Of a stretch of DNA of 64,000 bases, positions 28,041 through 35,853 are shown piece after piece. Position 1 is the stretch's first letter. Each line of letters begins with the position of its first letter. Location of the stretch: NCBI RefSeq assembly GCF_026650985.1, contig NZ_CP086239.1, positions 2,356,001-2,420,000 on the forward strand. The letters run 5' to 3'. This stretch comes from Clostridium estertheticum. Its GTDB lineage: Bacteria; Bacillota; Clostridia; Clostridiales; Clostridiaceae. The notes below the pieces were generated by a model that worked only from the letters and a program-made list of their open reading frames with translations, was not told the origin of the DNA and did no database searches. A program made the translations under genes and the position numbers.

Positions 28041-28073
28041 AAAAAGCTGCGAAGTAACACTTCACAGCTTTTT
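28041..28073. terminator. Terminator after the DUF3793 gene
   Basis: AAAAAGCTG-C-GAAGT pairs with ACTTC-A-CAGCTTTTT, one C/A mismatch, T tract both ways. A near copy with the same mismatch lies at 38658-38687. Confidence 0.82.
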
Positions 28074-28126
28074 CATTTATTTGATTATAACATTATATAT
28101 ATTAACTGGATACGAAATTCACCAAT

Positions 28127-28738
28127 TTATTGTGCTTGCTTTAGTAACTCAGTTGGTTTCATACCTTTTATCATTAATTTTATAATAGTAGCTTTTATCT
28201 CATTATATTTATTAAAGATAATTTCAGCTTTTTCAATATCATGATATACCTTCCAATAACCAACCATCTTGCACTTCTCATTTGGACAGTCAACAAAAGA
28301 TACTACATCCTCTAACGGATATCCCAAAAATATTCCAATCTCATGAGGACACATTTCCTGGAATCTTTTCCCTAACAATATTAAACACTGCTTTATATTC
28401 ATATTTTCAGTGTATCCAAACCTTTTTAGAAATAACATGTTTTTATTATCTTTTATACTTAACTCCATTTTTTCTTTATTATAAAATAATACAAATGTAT
28501 TTGTTGTATCCTTTTTTAATTCAAAGTAATCAATATCTAGTTTTTCTTTCGCTTCATTTTTATATTTTTCCCATATGTTGTTTAAGTTTCTATTACTATT
28601 ACTAAAATTAATTAAAGAGGATGTCTTATGCTTTTTTATAGTTGGTGCTGCATTTCGTATTATTACTGAAAACAAATACTCCAAATCATCATAATCATTT
28701 ATAATAGCAAGTAATCCTCTTAACTCTTTTAACCCCAT
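28127..28738 (-). CDS. DUF3793 family protein
   Basis: 203 residues. The ATG at 28738 is chosen because GTGGAGG lies six bases upstream; an ATG two codons earlier abuts that site. Recognisable family features are CPHEIGIFLGYPLEDVVSFV, CKMVGYWKVYHD and AEIIFNKYNEIKATIIKL. DUF3793 proteins are common in Clostridia next to flavodoxins and iron-related genes, and their activity is unknown. Here it lies 28 bases after a flavodoxin gene and is clearly in its operon. The conserved Cys and His residues could bind a metal, but that is only a guess. Confidence 0.85.
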   Translation of the reverse strand: MGLKELRGLLAIINDYDDLEYLFSVIIRNAAPTIKKHKTSSLINFSNSNRNLNNIWEKYKNEAKEKLDIDYFELKKDTTNTFVLFYNKEKMELSIKDNKNMLFLKRFGYTENMNIKQCLILLGKRFQEMCPHEIGIFLGYPLEDVVSFVDCPNEKCKMVGYWKVYHDIEKAEIIFNKYNEIKATIIKLMIKGMKPTELLKQAQ

Positions 28739-28766
28739 AAGCATCCTCCACTAATTTTATTTTAAA

Positions 28767-29198
28767 TTAACCTTTTGCTAAAAGTTCACCGATTTCCCTG
28801 CACTTTTCAATGCCTTCTTTATCAGCATCATTGTTAATTATAAGTCCATCTGCTATAAGCTTTGCACCATACCCTTCCATTCTTTCTTGCCAACTATCCA
28901 TCCATTCTCCACTACCCCATCCGTAAGAACCAAATAGTATTGTGTTTTTACTTGCTACGATACTAGCAATTGATTCAATGAATGGTTCCATTTCTCCTTC
29001 CTCAAGTTGCTCTGACCCCATAGATGGGCATCCCAAAGCTACACCATCTGCATTTATTACATCCTCCGCTTTTGCATCAAATACATTAATTAATCTAACA
29101 TTAACATCTTCAACTTTTTTTGCACCATCCACAATACCCTCAGCCATGGCCTCTGTATTTCCTGTTCCGCTCCAATAAATAACTACTACATTTTTCAT
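28767..29198 (-). CDS. Flavodoxin
   Basis: 143 residues from the ATG at 29198, chosen for GAGGAGG upstream; the frame extends 13 codons further without a site. FMN phosphate loop YWSGTGNTEAMA at residues 7-18; GCPSMGSEQLE and LFGSYGWGSGEWMDSW are the typical FMN-stacking loops. Small electron carrier that replaces ferredoxin when iron is short. It is flanked by HD-GYP upstream and DUF3793 downstream on the same strand. A Fur-like box lies ahead of the HD-GYP gene. Confidence 0.93.
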   Translation of the reverse strand: MKNVVVIYWSGTGNTEAMAEGIVDGAKKVEDVNVRLINVFDAKAEDVINADGVALGCPSMGSEQLEEGEMEPFIESIASIVASKNTILFGSYGWGSGEWMDSWQERMEGYGAKLIADGLIINNDADKEGIEKCREIGELLAKG

Positions 29199-29269
29199 AT
29201 TCTTTTCCTCCTCATATATAATTTTATGTACATTCATATAACTATTGTTCTCATCTATATAAACACCGT

Positions 29270-29896
29270 CTAGAATATAGTGTTTTTAGGCTCTAAAAAT
29301 TTTCTTACTGTATCTATATTTTCTTCAATATATTGGACTATCACAGGATCAAACATTAAACCCGAATTAATAGTAATTTCTTTAATACACTCTTCAAACC
29401 CCATAGCCTGTCTATAAGGCCTTACAGACGTCATAGCATCAATAGAATCACATACTGCAATTACTCTTGACCCGAGGGGTATATCAATTCCAGATAGTCC
29501 TTTTGGGTATCCTTTACCATCCCACCTCTCATGATGATAGAGAACATTTTCGCTTATAGACTTTAATCCCTTTGATTTGTTTAAAATATCAAAACCTATT
29601 TTAGGATGCATCTTTATATATTCCCACTCGTGAGGCAATAATTTTCCATTTTTATTTAAAACTTTGTCTGGAACTCCTATCTTTCCTATATCATGCAGAT
29701 GAGCTGATATGTCTATGTTTTGAAGTTCAACCCCCTTTATTCCTAAACCTTTTGAAAGTTTATATGCCATATCTGAAACTCTTTGTGAATGACCACTCGT
29801 ATAAGCATCTTTGGCTTCAAGCGCTGCGACTAAGCTTTCAATTATGTCATGATATACTTCTTTATTTCTAAAAAAAGATAATAATTTTCCAAGCAT
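29270..29896 (-). CDS. HD-GYP domain phosphohydrolase
   Basis: 208 residues from the ATG at 29896, which has TTAGGAGAT upstream; a start 12 codons earlier has no site. Nearly the whole protein is one HD-GYP domain: YTSGHSQRVSDMA, HLHDIGKIGVPD, HPKIGFDIL, YHHERWDGKGYP, and CDSIDAMTSVRPYR. All metal ligands are present, so it is likely an active cyclic-di-GMP (or related dinucleotide) phosphodiesterase. It has no sensor domain of its own. It leads the flavodoxin-DUF3793 group, 71 bases before flavodoxin, which hints at a tie between iron status and second messenger. Confidence 0.9.
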   Translation of the reverse strand: MLGKLLSFFRNKEVYHDIIESLVAALEAKDAYTSGHSQRVSDMAYKLSKGLGIKGVELQNIDISAHLHDIGKIGVPDKVLNKNGKLLPHEWEYIKMHPKIGFDILNKSKGLKSISENVLYHHERWDGKGYPKGLSGIDIPLGSRVIAVCDSIDAMTSVRPYRQAMGFEECIKEITINSGLMFDPVIVQYIEENIDTVRKFLEPKNTIF

Positions 29897-29950
29897 TTCA
29901 TATCTCCTAAGTCGCATTTTTCTAAGATTCATTTTATATTGTTTTGTATT

Positions 29951-29963
29951 GATATTGATTATC
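29951..29963. promoter_or_regulatory. Fur-like box between divergent HD-GYP and AraC genes
   Basis: GATATTGATTATC differs by one base from the GATAATGATTATC core of the Fur consensus. It overlaps the -35 element of the AraC promoter and lies about 55 bases upstream of the HD-GYP start. Confidence 0.5.
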
Positions 29964-29983
29964 GTTCTTATTTATATTATAAT
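29955..29983 (+). promoter_or_regulatory. SigA-type promoter of the AraC-family gene
   Basis: TTGATT (29955-29960), 17-base spacer, TATAAT (29978-29983). AAGGAGAT follows at the gene start. Confidence 0.75.
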
Positions 29984-30045
29984 AGTTTTATATTAGATTT
30001 ATTTAACATTATTACTATGTTTTTTTAAAATATTAAGGAGATATT

Positions 30046-30690
30046 ATGAAAAATTTACTCAACCACACAGAACTTGCTCTAAACATCGGAAACAACAACT
30101 TAGAAACTTCAATTAACATATACACAACCAAGATAAATGTTTTTTTATCTTCATCAAATAACACAAATGAATTAAAAAAATTACTTTATTCAATTAATAT
30201 CTTTATATACACCTATTTTTGCAATAACCCTTCAATAAACCTGGAGGATTTATGTTATCAAAATCTTAAGCTTATGGATACTCATCATATTAAAGATGAC
30301 TTAATTTCCGTAGGAGAACAAATAATTAAAAGCTACATTGAGATTTTGCATAAGGGTAAACCAATATCTGAGAATAAAATCATAAAACATGCTTTGAGCT
30401 ACATTCACTCAAATATTGAAAAAAAGATAACTCTAGAAAAAGTTGCAAACCATGTTCATATCAGTAGCAACTATCTATGTTATCTTTTTAAAGAGAGTAC
30501 TGGATTCAAATTTTGCGAGTACATAAATATATGCAGAACTAATGCAGCAAAAGATTTCTTAGACAACACTTCTTATCCACTAGAAATGATTTCTTTTAAA
30601 TCTGGATTTAATAGTCAAAGTCATTTTTGCACCACTTTCAAAAAATATATGGGTGTCTCCCCTAATGGATTTAGAAAAAGGGAGCATTAA
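30046..30690 (+). CDS. AraC-family transcriptional regulator
   Basis: 214 residues. The C-terminal half (about 112-214) has two helix-turn-helix motifs: ITLEKVANHVHISSNYLCYL and SYPLEMISFKSGFNSQSHFC, then FKKYMGVSPNGFRKR, the standard AraC end. The N-terminal half is helical, Asn-rich and not a recognised sensor domain. AAGGAGATATT precedes the ATG. It is divergent from the HD-GYP-flavodoxin genes across a Fur-like box, so it may act on them. Target and ligand are unknown. Confidence 0.85.
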   Translation: MKNLLNHTELALNIGNNNLETSINIYTTKINVFLSSSNNTNELKKLLYSINIFIYTYFCNNPSINLEDLCYQNLKLMDTHHIKDDLISVGEQIIKSYIEILHKGKPISENKIIKHALSYIHSNIEKKITLEKVANHVHISSNYLCYLFKESTGFKFCEYINICRTNAAKDFLDNTSYPLEMISFKSGFNSQSHFCTTFKKYMGVSPNGFRKREH

Positions 30691-30705
30691 TTATCCTCTG
30701 AATTA

Positions 30706-30739
30706 AAAAAATGGTGTAGATTTTATTCTACACCATCTT
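30706..30739. terminator. Bidirectional terminator between AraC and CDF genes
   Basis: ATGGTGTAGA pairs with CTACACCAT around TTTTATT, with A and T tracts outside. It overlaps the last codons and stop of the CDF gene. Confidence 0.8.
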
Positions 30740-31616
30740 GATCTGATTTAATTTCCGGTTCTACATGGACCACTGCTTCAGTAATATTAAGTTCACTTCC
30801 TAATTTCCCTTCAATTTCTTCCGTGATATTGTGGCCTTCAACTACACTTAAGTCTGCACTAACTATTACTATTATATCAAGAAAAACATTGTTTCCATTA
30901 ACGCGAGCCCTGACATCCTTAACCTTTCTAACTCTTGAAACCTCATTTATGCATTCAATTATATTATCTAATTGTTCCTTATCGAAACCATCTGTTAAGT
31001 TAAGTGTTGCCTCCCTTAAAATATCCCAACCAGTCTTTACAATTAATATGCCGACTAGAACTGCAGCTAGTGGATCTACCCAAGGCAATCCAAATTGAGA
31101 AGCAATAATGCCTACAGATGTACCTATACCGACCCAGGCATCCGAAAGATTATCTTTAGCAGCAGCCATAAGCCCTGAACTATTTATTTGAATAGCAATC
31201 TTTTTATTATATCGGTAGACAAAATATATTGCTACAGCACAAATAATACCAACTATAGCTGCCCTTAAGTCTGGAACCTGCGCTTTAAAGAAGATAATAG
31301 AATTGGCTGCATTATATAAAACATTCAGACCTACAACTATCATAATTAAGGAGGCAATAAGTGATGCCATAGTCTCCGCTCTAAAATGACCATAAAGATG
31401 ATCATCATCAGCTGGCTTTCTCGATATTTTTAATCCAATTAATACAGCTAGTGAAGAAACTATATCTGTTGTATTATTTAGTCCATCTGCCGTTAGACCC
31501 TTTGAACTAGATAAATATCCAATTCCTAGCTTTAATGCAGAGAGTACTATATAAGCAATAATACTTATACGAGCGCCTCTTTCTGCAATTTTCAAATTAT
31601 TGTATTTTTCTTCCAT
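30723..31616 (-). CDS. Cation diffusion facilitator, probable Mn(II) exporter
   Basis: 297 residues with about six membrane segments. Metal-site motifs: DGLNNTTDIVSS in segment 2, the DDDHLYGHFRAE loop, KDNLSDAWVG in segment 5, and a C-terminal cytoplasmic domain (VRKVKDVRARVNGNNVFLD, HNITEEIE, AVVHVEPE). CDF proteins export divalent metals by proton exchange. Manganese is suggested by the yybP-ykoY riboswitch ahead of the preceding gene, 87 bases upstream with no hairpin between. Specificity is inferred from that, not from the residues alone. Confidence 0.88.
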   Translation of the reverse strand: MEEKYNNLKIAERGARISIIAYIVLSALKLGIGYLSSSKGLTADGLNNTTDIVSSLAVLIGLKISRKPADDDHLYGHFRAETMASLIASLIMIVVGLNVLYNAANSIIFFKAQVPDLRAAIVGIICAVAIYFVYRYNKKIAIQINSSGLMAAAKDNLSDAWVGIGTSVGIIASQFGLPWVDPLAAVLVGILIVKTGWDILREATLNLTDGFDKEQLDNIIECINEVSRVRKVKDVRARVNGNNVFLDIIVIVSADLSVVEGHNITEEIEGKLGSELNITEAVVHVEPEIKSDQDGVE

Positions 31617-31703
31617 ATTTCCCGCTCCTAGATTTATATACTATTTCACAAAATGATATTATTGTCTATTTAAATATATTTTTCCACTTATTTTCCCTTG
31701 TTT

Positions 31704-32480
31704 TCATCCTATTTTTATACTTGTCATAGACATAGAACTATGTTGTATACCCTTATATATAAAATTAACTTCATCTTCTTCATCCTGTATTCCAGCTATA
31801 TAGAGTAATGGTAAATAGTGTTCCTTTGTAGGTACAGATAACTTGGCACTTTTCCCTATTTTTTGATAATTTATAATATTATCATGCTTTCTATTTATAA
31901 TAGCATCACAAATGTAATTATCGAATTCAGACGCCCATTCAAATGGAGTTGCATTCATATCATAGTCCATTATTCCTAAATTATGCACAATATCTCCACT
32001 TCCTATTATTAAAATTCCTTTTTCACGAAGTTTCGAAAGTTTTCTACCAAGATCATAATGATACTGTTCATCCCCTAATTTATTCAGACTCATTTGGAAT
32101 ACTGGTATATCAGCCTTAGGATACAAATGTGTAAGTACAGCCCAAGCACCATGGTCCAGTCCCCATTTTTCTGTTAGCATTACATTCGAATCCTTAAGTT
32201 CCTCAGCTACAATCTGTGCATATTTTCTAGATCCAGTAGGATTATATTTAAGATTATATAGTTCATCTGGAAAGCCATAAAAATCATAAATCTGCTCAGG
32301 TTCATCTGATGATGTAATAAATGTACCCTCAGTCTCCCAATGGGCCGAAATTACTAAAATAGCTTCTGGCTTTGGTATATTTTGAGTTGATTTACGTATA
32401 GCCTCTGTATATTCATTATTTAGTACTGCATTCATAGGACTTCCGTGCCCAATAAATAATACTGGCATTTTTTTATTCAT
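31704..32480 (-). CDS. LigB-type extradiol dioxygenase (YgiD/DODA family)
   Basis: 258 residues. Class III extradiol dioxygenase family: VLFIGHGSPMNAV (H12), LVISAHWETEG, LTEKWGLDHGAWAVL, and LIIGSGDIVHNLG give the iron-binding and catalytic histidines. YgiD of E. coli cleaves L-DOPA; many relatives have no known substrate. AGGGGGT precedes the ATG. It is the first gene after the manganese riboswitch and its terminator, followed by a CDF exporter. Why a dioxygenase should be under manganese control is not known; a metal-related small-molecule role is possible. Confidence 0.88.
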   Translation of the reverse strand: MNKKMPVLFIGHGSPMNAVLNNEYTEAIRKSTQNIPKPEAILVISAHWETEGTFITSSDEPEQIYDFYGFPDELYNLKYNPTGSRKYAQIVAEELKDSNVMLTEKWGLDHGAWAVLTHLYPKADIPVFQMSLNKLGDEQYHYDLGRKLSKLREKGILIIGSGDIVHNLGIMDYDMNATPFEWASEFDNYICDAIINRKHDNIINYQKIGKSAKLSVPTKEHYLPLLYIAGIQDEEDEVNFIYKGIQHSSMSMTSIKIG

Positions 32481-32632
32481 TATAAATTACCCCCTATTTA
32501 TATTTATACTTTCAAATTAAGCCTTGTTTTAACAAAACACTTTATCAAACTTACTTATTTACAATCTTAACTAATTTCATATTATTATTCAAGCATAAAA
32601 TAAGCATAAAATCCTCACGCTATTTGTATAAT

Positions 32633-32681
32633 AAAAAAAGAGACCCTTAACACAATTCAAAAGAATTATGCTAAAAGTCTC
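32633..32681 (-). terminator. Riboswitch-controlled terminator
   Basis: On minus, GAGACTTTTAGCATAATTC pairs with GAATTGTGTTAAGGGTCTC and is followed by seven T. Its 5' arm is the conserved 3' strand of the manganese aptamer, so aptamer folding and termination exclude each other (metal turns expression on). Confidence 0.85.
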
Positions 32682-32760
32682 GTTACCTTTAAGGTCATAA
32701 AGCCAGGTGTTTTATACACCAGTATGTTGACTTTATTGTTATAACTACTCCCTTTTAACA
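32667..32760 (-). promoter_or_regulatory. Manganese riboswitch (yybP-ykoY family)
   Basis: Read on minus: AAAAGGGAGTAGTTATAA, then AAAGTCAACATACTGG, a GGTGT/ACACC hairpin, CTGGCTTTATGACC, and AACGAGACTTTTAGC. The GGGAGTAG start and CGAGACTTTTAGC end are the family's conserved strands. It controls the LigB dioxygenase and CDF genes. The family senses Mn(II) and usually governs Mn exporters. Confidence 0.85.
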
Positions 32761-32765
32761 ATTTA

Positions 32766-32794
32766 ATTATATAAAAAAAAGCGACACTTGTCAA
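32766..32794 (-). promoter_or_regulatory. SigA-type promoter of the manganese riboswitch transcript
   Basis: On minus: TTGACA (32789-32794), 17-base spacer, TATAAT (32766-32771). Both hexamers are perfect. Confidence 0.88.
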
Positions 32795-32827
32795 TAAAAA
32801 CCTATTTTAAGGTTACAGAATACAATA

Positions 32828-33580
32828 TTACTCTTTGTTTCTAATGTATTTAAGACTTATACTTGGATTACTAGTTTTTGTTGACCTAATCTCAAAAATA
32901 TTTAGAGATGCAACAAACGGTGTAAGTTTTGTATAACCATAATTTCTAGTATCAAAGTCTGGATATCGCTTATTAAGAGTACTACCTAATTCTCCTAAAA
33001 ATGCCCAACCATCTTCATCTGAAATCTCCGTTATAATGGTTTTAATAGCCTCTACTAATTTAATAGAACTTATCATACCACCCTTTAAATCTTCTTGAGC
33101 TTGTGTTCCCTTAGTACTAGGTACATCAGTATGTTTTGGTGCCATAGATGCTAATACTTCAAGATACTTAAACTTTTCACAAGCAGAGATGAATGGCGTA
33201 GGGGTCTTCTTTTCTCCCATACCAATAACATACATACCAGCTTCCCGAAGCCTGGCTGCCAGTTTAGTAAAATCGCTATCACTAGATACTATACAAAATC
33301 CATCAACATTATTTGAATAAAGTATATCCATAGCATCTATTATAAGTGCTGCATCTGTTGAATTTTTACCTGTTGTATAGCTATATTGTTGTATTGGGCT
33401 TATAGAATAATTAAGCAATACATTTTTCCATGAAGCTAGTTGAGGTTTAGTCCAATCTCCATAAATTCTTTTATAAGTAGGTGTCCCATGATTCGAGATT
33501 TCATCAATGATATACTTTATATATTTATCAGACACATTATCAGCATCAATTAAAACTGCAATTTTCTTATCTTTCTCCAT
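32828..33580 (-). CDS. NYN-domain ribonuclease-like protein with OST-HTH/LOTUS end
   Basis: 250 residues from the ATG at 33580, with AAGGAG six bases upstream; a GTG five codons earlier overlaps that site. The N-terminal NYN/PIN-like domain (1-145) has the acidic residues in AVLIDADNVS, GKNSTDAALIIDAMD and IVSSDSDFTKLA, and the LabA-type REAGMYVIGMGEKKTP. A C-terminal region (about 175-250; SLVEAIKTII-type helix, GWAFLGELGSTLNKRYPDFD) fits an OST-HTH RNA-binding domain. Such proteins are thought to bind and cut RNA. No partner gene is next to it. Confidence 0.85.
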   Translation of the reverse strand: MEKDKKIAVLIDADNVSDKYIKYIIDEISNHGTPTYKRIYGDWTKPQLASWKNVLLNYSISPIQQYSYTTGKNSTDAALIIDAMDILYSNNVDGFCIVSSDSDFTKLAARLREAGMYVIGMGEKKTPTPFISACEKFKYLEVLASMAPKHTDVPSTKGTQAQEDLKGGMISSIKLVEAIKTIITEISDEDGWAFLGELGSTLNKRYPDFDTRNYGYTKLTPFVASLNIFEIRSTKTSNPSISLKYIRNKE

Positions 33581-33713
33581 TTCTTTCTCCTTCACATTAA
33601 TTTCTTTAACTTATTATAGTGCAACTCTGTTAATTAATACACTATAATATAAGATTCTACAAGATTCTAAATATTCCTTCTTTATTCCTAAAATAGACAT
33701 ATGTATCTTGTAC

Positions 33714-34880
33714 CTACTTATCTTTCATGTTTCCAAGCTCTGAATGCCTTGTTATAATTTTCATTATAAATAATTTTATTATACCAGCAATAGGTACAGA
33801 TAAAAGCATTCCCATTATACCTGCTATTGAACCCCCTATTGTTATTGCCATAATTACGAATATTGGATGAAGCCCCATACTATCTCCTACAACTTTTGGT
33901 GATATAACAGCACTATCAAGTTGCTGAACTGCAAGTAGTAATAGAACCGCCCATACAGCCATAATTGGATTTGGACTAAGAAGACCAATAATAATGGCTG
34001 GAATACAACCAATTAGTGGACCAACATAAGGAATGATATTAGCAATACCTGCTGTTAACCCTATGAGAAAAGCAAAATCAAGTCCTATAACGGATAGTCC
34101 AATACTGCTAATTAAGCCAACTATTAAACCATCAAGCAATTGCCCTCTTATAAAGCTAGATATAATATCATTAATTTCAAATAGAGTTTTATTAAAGCTA
34201 TTAAACTTTCTTTCTCTCATTATAAGTCCCACAGAATTTATATAAATCATCTTAAAAAAATCATGGTCCTTTAACAAATAAAAAGAAATAAATAGGCCAA
34301 TAAAACTATTCACAAGAATATTGCCTATACCTGCAAATAACATAATAATACTATTTATAGAGACCGATAAATAGGAATATACTTGGGTTATAGCTTGAGA
34401 TAAATACCCCTTTATATCAAGTGAAAGACCACTCTGAGTAATTTTGCTATTAATATAATCAAAGAGTTCATTATATCGTTTTATATAATCAGTTATAGTT
34501 GCAAACATGACCGATAAGGTTTGATTGCTACTAATTTGTCCACCAATCATTGCATACATACTATAAATAAGTATAACAACCAATAAAATCACTACTAAAT
34601 ATGTTAGCAGAATGCTTATCAAATGTGGCTTATATTTGAGTTTTAATGACTTAACTAAAAAAGTATTTATAATCTTTGATAACGGATATAGTAGATAAGC
34701 AATTATACAACCAACAATAAGTGGCGATATAATTGAAGTTATAGCATTTATTATACCAATGGTATTTGTAAATAATACTTTGAAATTAAAGACTACATTA
34801 TAACTTATAAATATTAGGGTTGCCCCTAGCACAACATATAATACGCATTCAAGATACTTTTTATCTAACTTGTCTTTCAA
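33714..34880 (-). CDS. AI-2E family membrane protein (YtvI-like)
   Basis: 388 residues from a TTG with GAGGAG nine bases upstream. About seven or eight hydrophobic segments, a variable extracellular stretch around 120-190, and the conserved C-terminal block GLTAGIANIIPYVGPLIGC, QQLDSAVISPKVVGDSMGLH and GGSIAGIMGMLLSVPIAG. The family was named for autoinducer-2 export, but members include ion/proton antiporters and uncharacterised permeases, so the cargo is open. It follows the small heme-type membrane gene by about 50 bases and may be co-transcribed with it. Confidence 0.85.
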   Translation of the reverse strand: MKDKLDKKYLECVLYVVLGATLIFISYNVVFNFKVLFTNTIGIINAITSIISPLIVGCIIAYLLYPLSKIINTFLVKSLKLKYKPHLISILLTYLVVILLVVILIYSMYAMIGGQISSNQTLSVMFATITDYIKRYNELFDYINSKITQSGLSLDIKGYLSQAITQVYSYLSVSINSIIMLFAGIGNILVNSFIGLFISFYLLKDHDFFKMIYINSVGLIMRERKFNSFNKTLFEINDIISSFIRGQLLDGLIVGLISSIGLSVIGLDFAFLIGLTAGIANIIPYVGPLIGCIPAIIIGLLSPNPIMAVWAVLLLLAVQQLDSAVISPKVVGDSMGLHPIFVIMAITIGGSIAGIMGMLLSVPIAGIIKLFIMKIITRHSELGNMKDK

Positions 34881-34932
34881 ATTTATATTCTCCTCAGTAA
34901 TTATTTTTAGTATTATGTTATTTGAGTAATAT

Positions 34933-35343
34933 TTATATAATATGAATTACTATAGCTAATAATAATACAAATGCCATAGTGCGGTGAACTTTAAGCCACC
35001 TACCTTTACGGTTTTTATTTATAAAAGCACCATAAACACCTAAAAAGAATATGATGACCATAAATGATGCTGCAACTATTCCAGTTATACTAATGCGACC
35101 TGCTGAAAAAGCAATGATAAAATGAGTCAATACAGTAAATATTGCTATTGTACCTGCTAGCTTATGATATTTAATAATTATTTTCATTAACTTTCTATAT
35201 AGATCTACTATTGGCTTTTTTTCTTTTCCAAGTTTACTAATATATTTCTTATTAATAAACTTCACGAAATAATTTGAAATTGCTATACCGAAACATATAA
35301 CTGTTACCCAACCTAAAAATTCAAATAAAGCTCTTGTTTGCAT
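34933..35343 (-). CDS. Four-helix bis-heme-like membrane protein (ferric-reductase core type)
   Basis: 136 residues, four hydrophobic segments (about 8-28, 58-78, 86-105, 120-136). Two histidine pairs with identical spacing are visible: H60 and H74 in the second segment, H120 and H134 in the fourth. Two helices each carrying His-X13-His is the heme ligation pattern of ferric reductase and NADPH oxidase membrane cores. No flavin or NAD domain is present, so another protein would have to supply electrons. CGGGGGG precedes the ATG. It is the first intact gene downstream of the NiCo riboswitch. Heme binding is inferred, not shown. Confidence 0.65.
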   Translation of the reverse strand: MQTRALFEFLGWVTVICFGIAISNYFVKFINKKYISKLGKEKKPIVDLYRKLMKIIIKYHKLAGTIAIFTVLTHFIIAFSAGRISITGIVAASFMVIIFFLGVYGAFINKNRKGRWLKVHRTMAFVLLLAIVIHII

Positions 35344-35489
35344 AATATAATCCCCCCGTTTAATCTTATAAATATTAACCTTTGTTTAATATTAGCTTAA
35401 ACTCCAAACACATTTGTAAAATCAATTTTAATATCCTCAATATTTTTATAGACTTTCTCAAGTCCTAATAGTTTTTTCAAAAATATTTT

Positions 35490-35640
35490 TTATTTATTGG
35501 TTAGATTTAATTCCTTATTATCATAAATTTGTCTACCATCTTTTATTGTATCCACAATAGTTGAAAAATTATCATCATCTTCCATTGAAATCCTGAATCA
35601 CTTGTAACTCTTTTGCATTGCAATCTTCAGATATGTTCTA
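35490..35640 (-). pseudogene. Remnant of a P-type cation-transporting ATPase
   Basis: On minus, a 31-codon open stretch ending at 35490 reads DDNFSTIVDTIKDGRQIYDN, the conserved segment that follows the hinge region in calcium/heavy-metal P-type ATPases (usual form DDNFATIV..I.EGR.IYDN). Just upstream, in another frame, lies AKELQVIQDF, like the AKEASDMVLQDD block that normally precedes it, so there is a frameshift. Nothing else of the roughly 850-residue protein is found. The fragment lies directly after the NiCo riboswitch terminator, suggesting the riboswitch once drove this gene and most of it was deleted. Confidence 0.75.
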
Positions 35641-35651
35641 GTAATGGGTAT

Positions 35652-35695
35652 AAAAAAACCGTAGAACAATAAACTGTCCCACAGGTATATAATCA
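35652..35695 (-). terminator. Terminator of the NiCo riboswitch
   Basis: On minus, CCTGTGG pairs with CTACGG (one bulge), followed by seven T. The 5' arm is part of the last aptamer helix, so metal-bound aptamer should prevent termination. Confidence 0.75.
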
Positions 35696-35757
35696 TCCTG
35701 TTGCCTTTTAGGCCCAGCCCCATGAACTTTTTTTAAAGTTCATCGCCTGCTCAGTTT
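35671..35757 (-). promoter_or_regulatory. NiCo (czcD) metal riboswitch
   Basis: Read on minus: AAACTGAGCAGGCGATGAAC, a hairpin AGTTCATGGGGCTGGGCC, AAAAGGCAACAGGATGAT, and CCTGTGGGACAGTTT. These are the conserved blocks and order of the czcD/NiCo riboswitch: CTGAGCAGGC, GCAACAG-ATGAT, CTGTGGGACAG, with P1 AAACTG/CAGTTT. The family binds Co(II)/Ni(II) cooperatively and has also been proposed to sense Fe(II). It usually precedes metal exporters. Here only a broken P-type ATPase follows, then the bis-heme-like gene. Confidence 0.88.
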
Positions 35758-35796
35758 GTACTGTAGATTTGTATGCAGTGCAAAGAGATTTTTTTA

Positions 35797-35825
35797 AGAT
35801 TACCATATATATTTTTTCATGTCAA
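35797..35825 (-). promoter_or_regulatory. Promoter of the NiCo riboswitch transcript
   Basis: On minus: TTGACA (35820-35825), 17 bases, TAATCT (35797-35802) preceded by TGG (extended -10). The rest of 35344-35489 shows no gene. Confidence 0.6.
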
Positions 35826-35853
35826 TATATATCATTTATTACCCCAAAGGTTT

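Noticed and set aside
29199-29269. A second Fur box directly before flavodoxin
   Set aside because: The sequence there has too few matches to the Fur consensus to support a site.
35490-35585. Real small gene encoding a 31-residue protein
   Set aside because: It has no ribosome site, matches the middle of P-type ATPases, and its upstream continuation is in another frame; treated as a pseudogene fragment.
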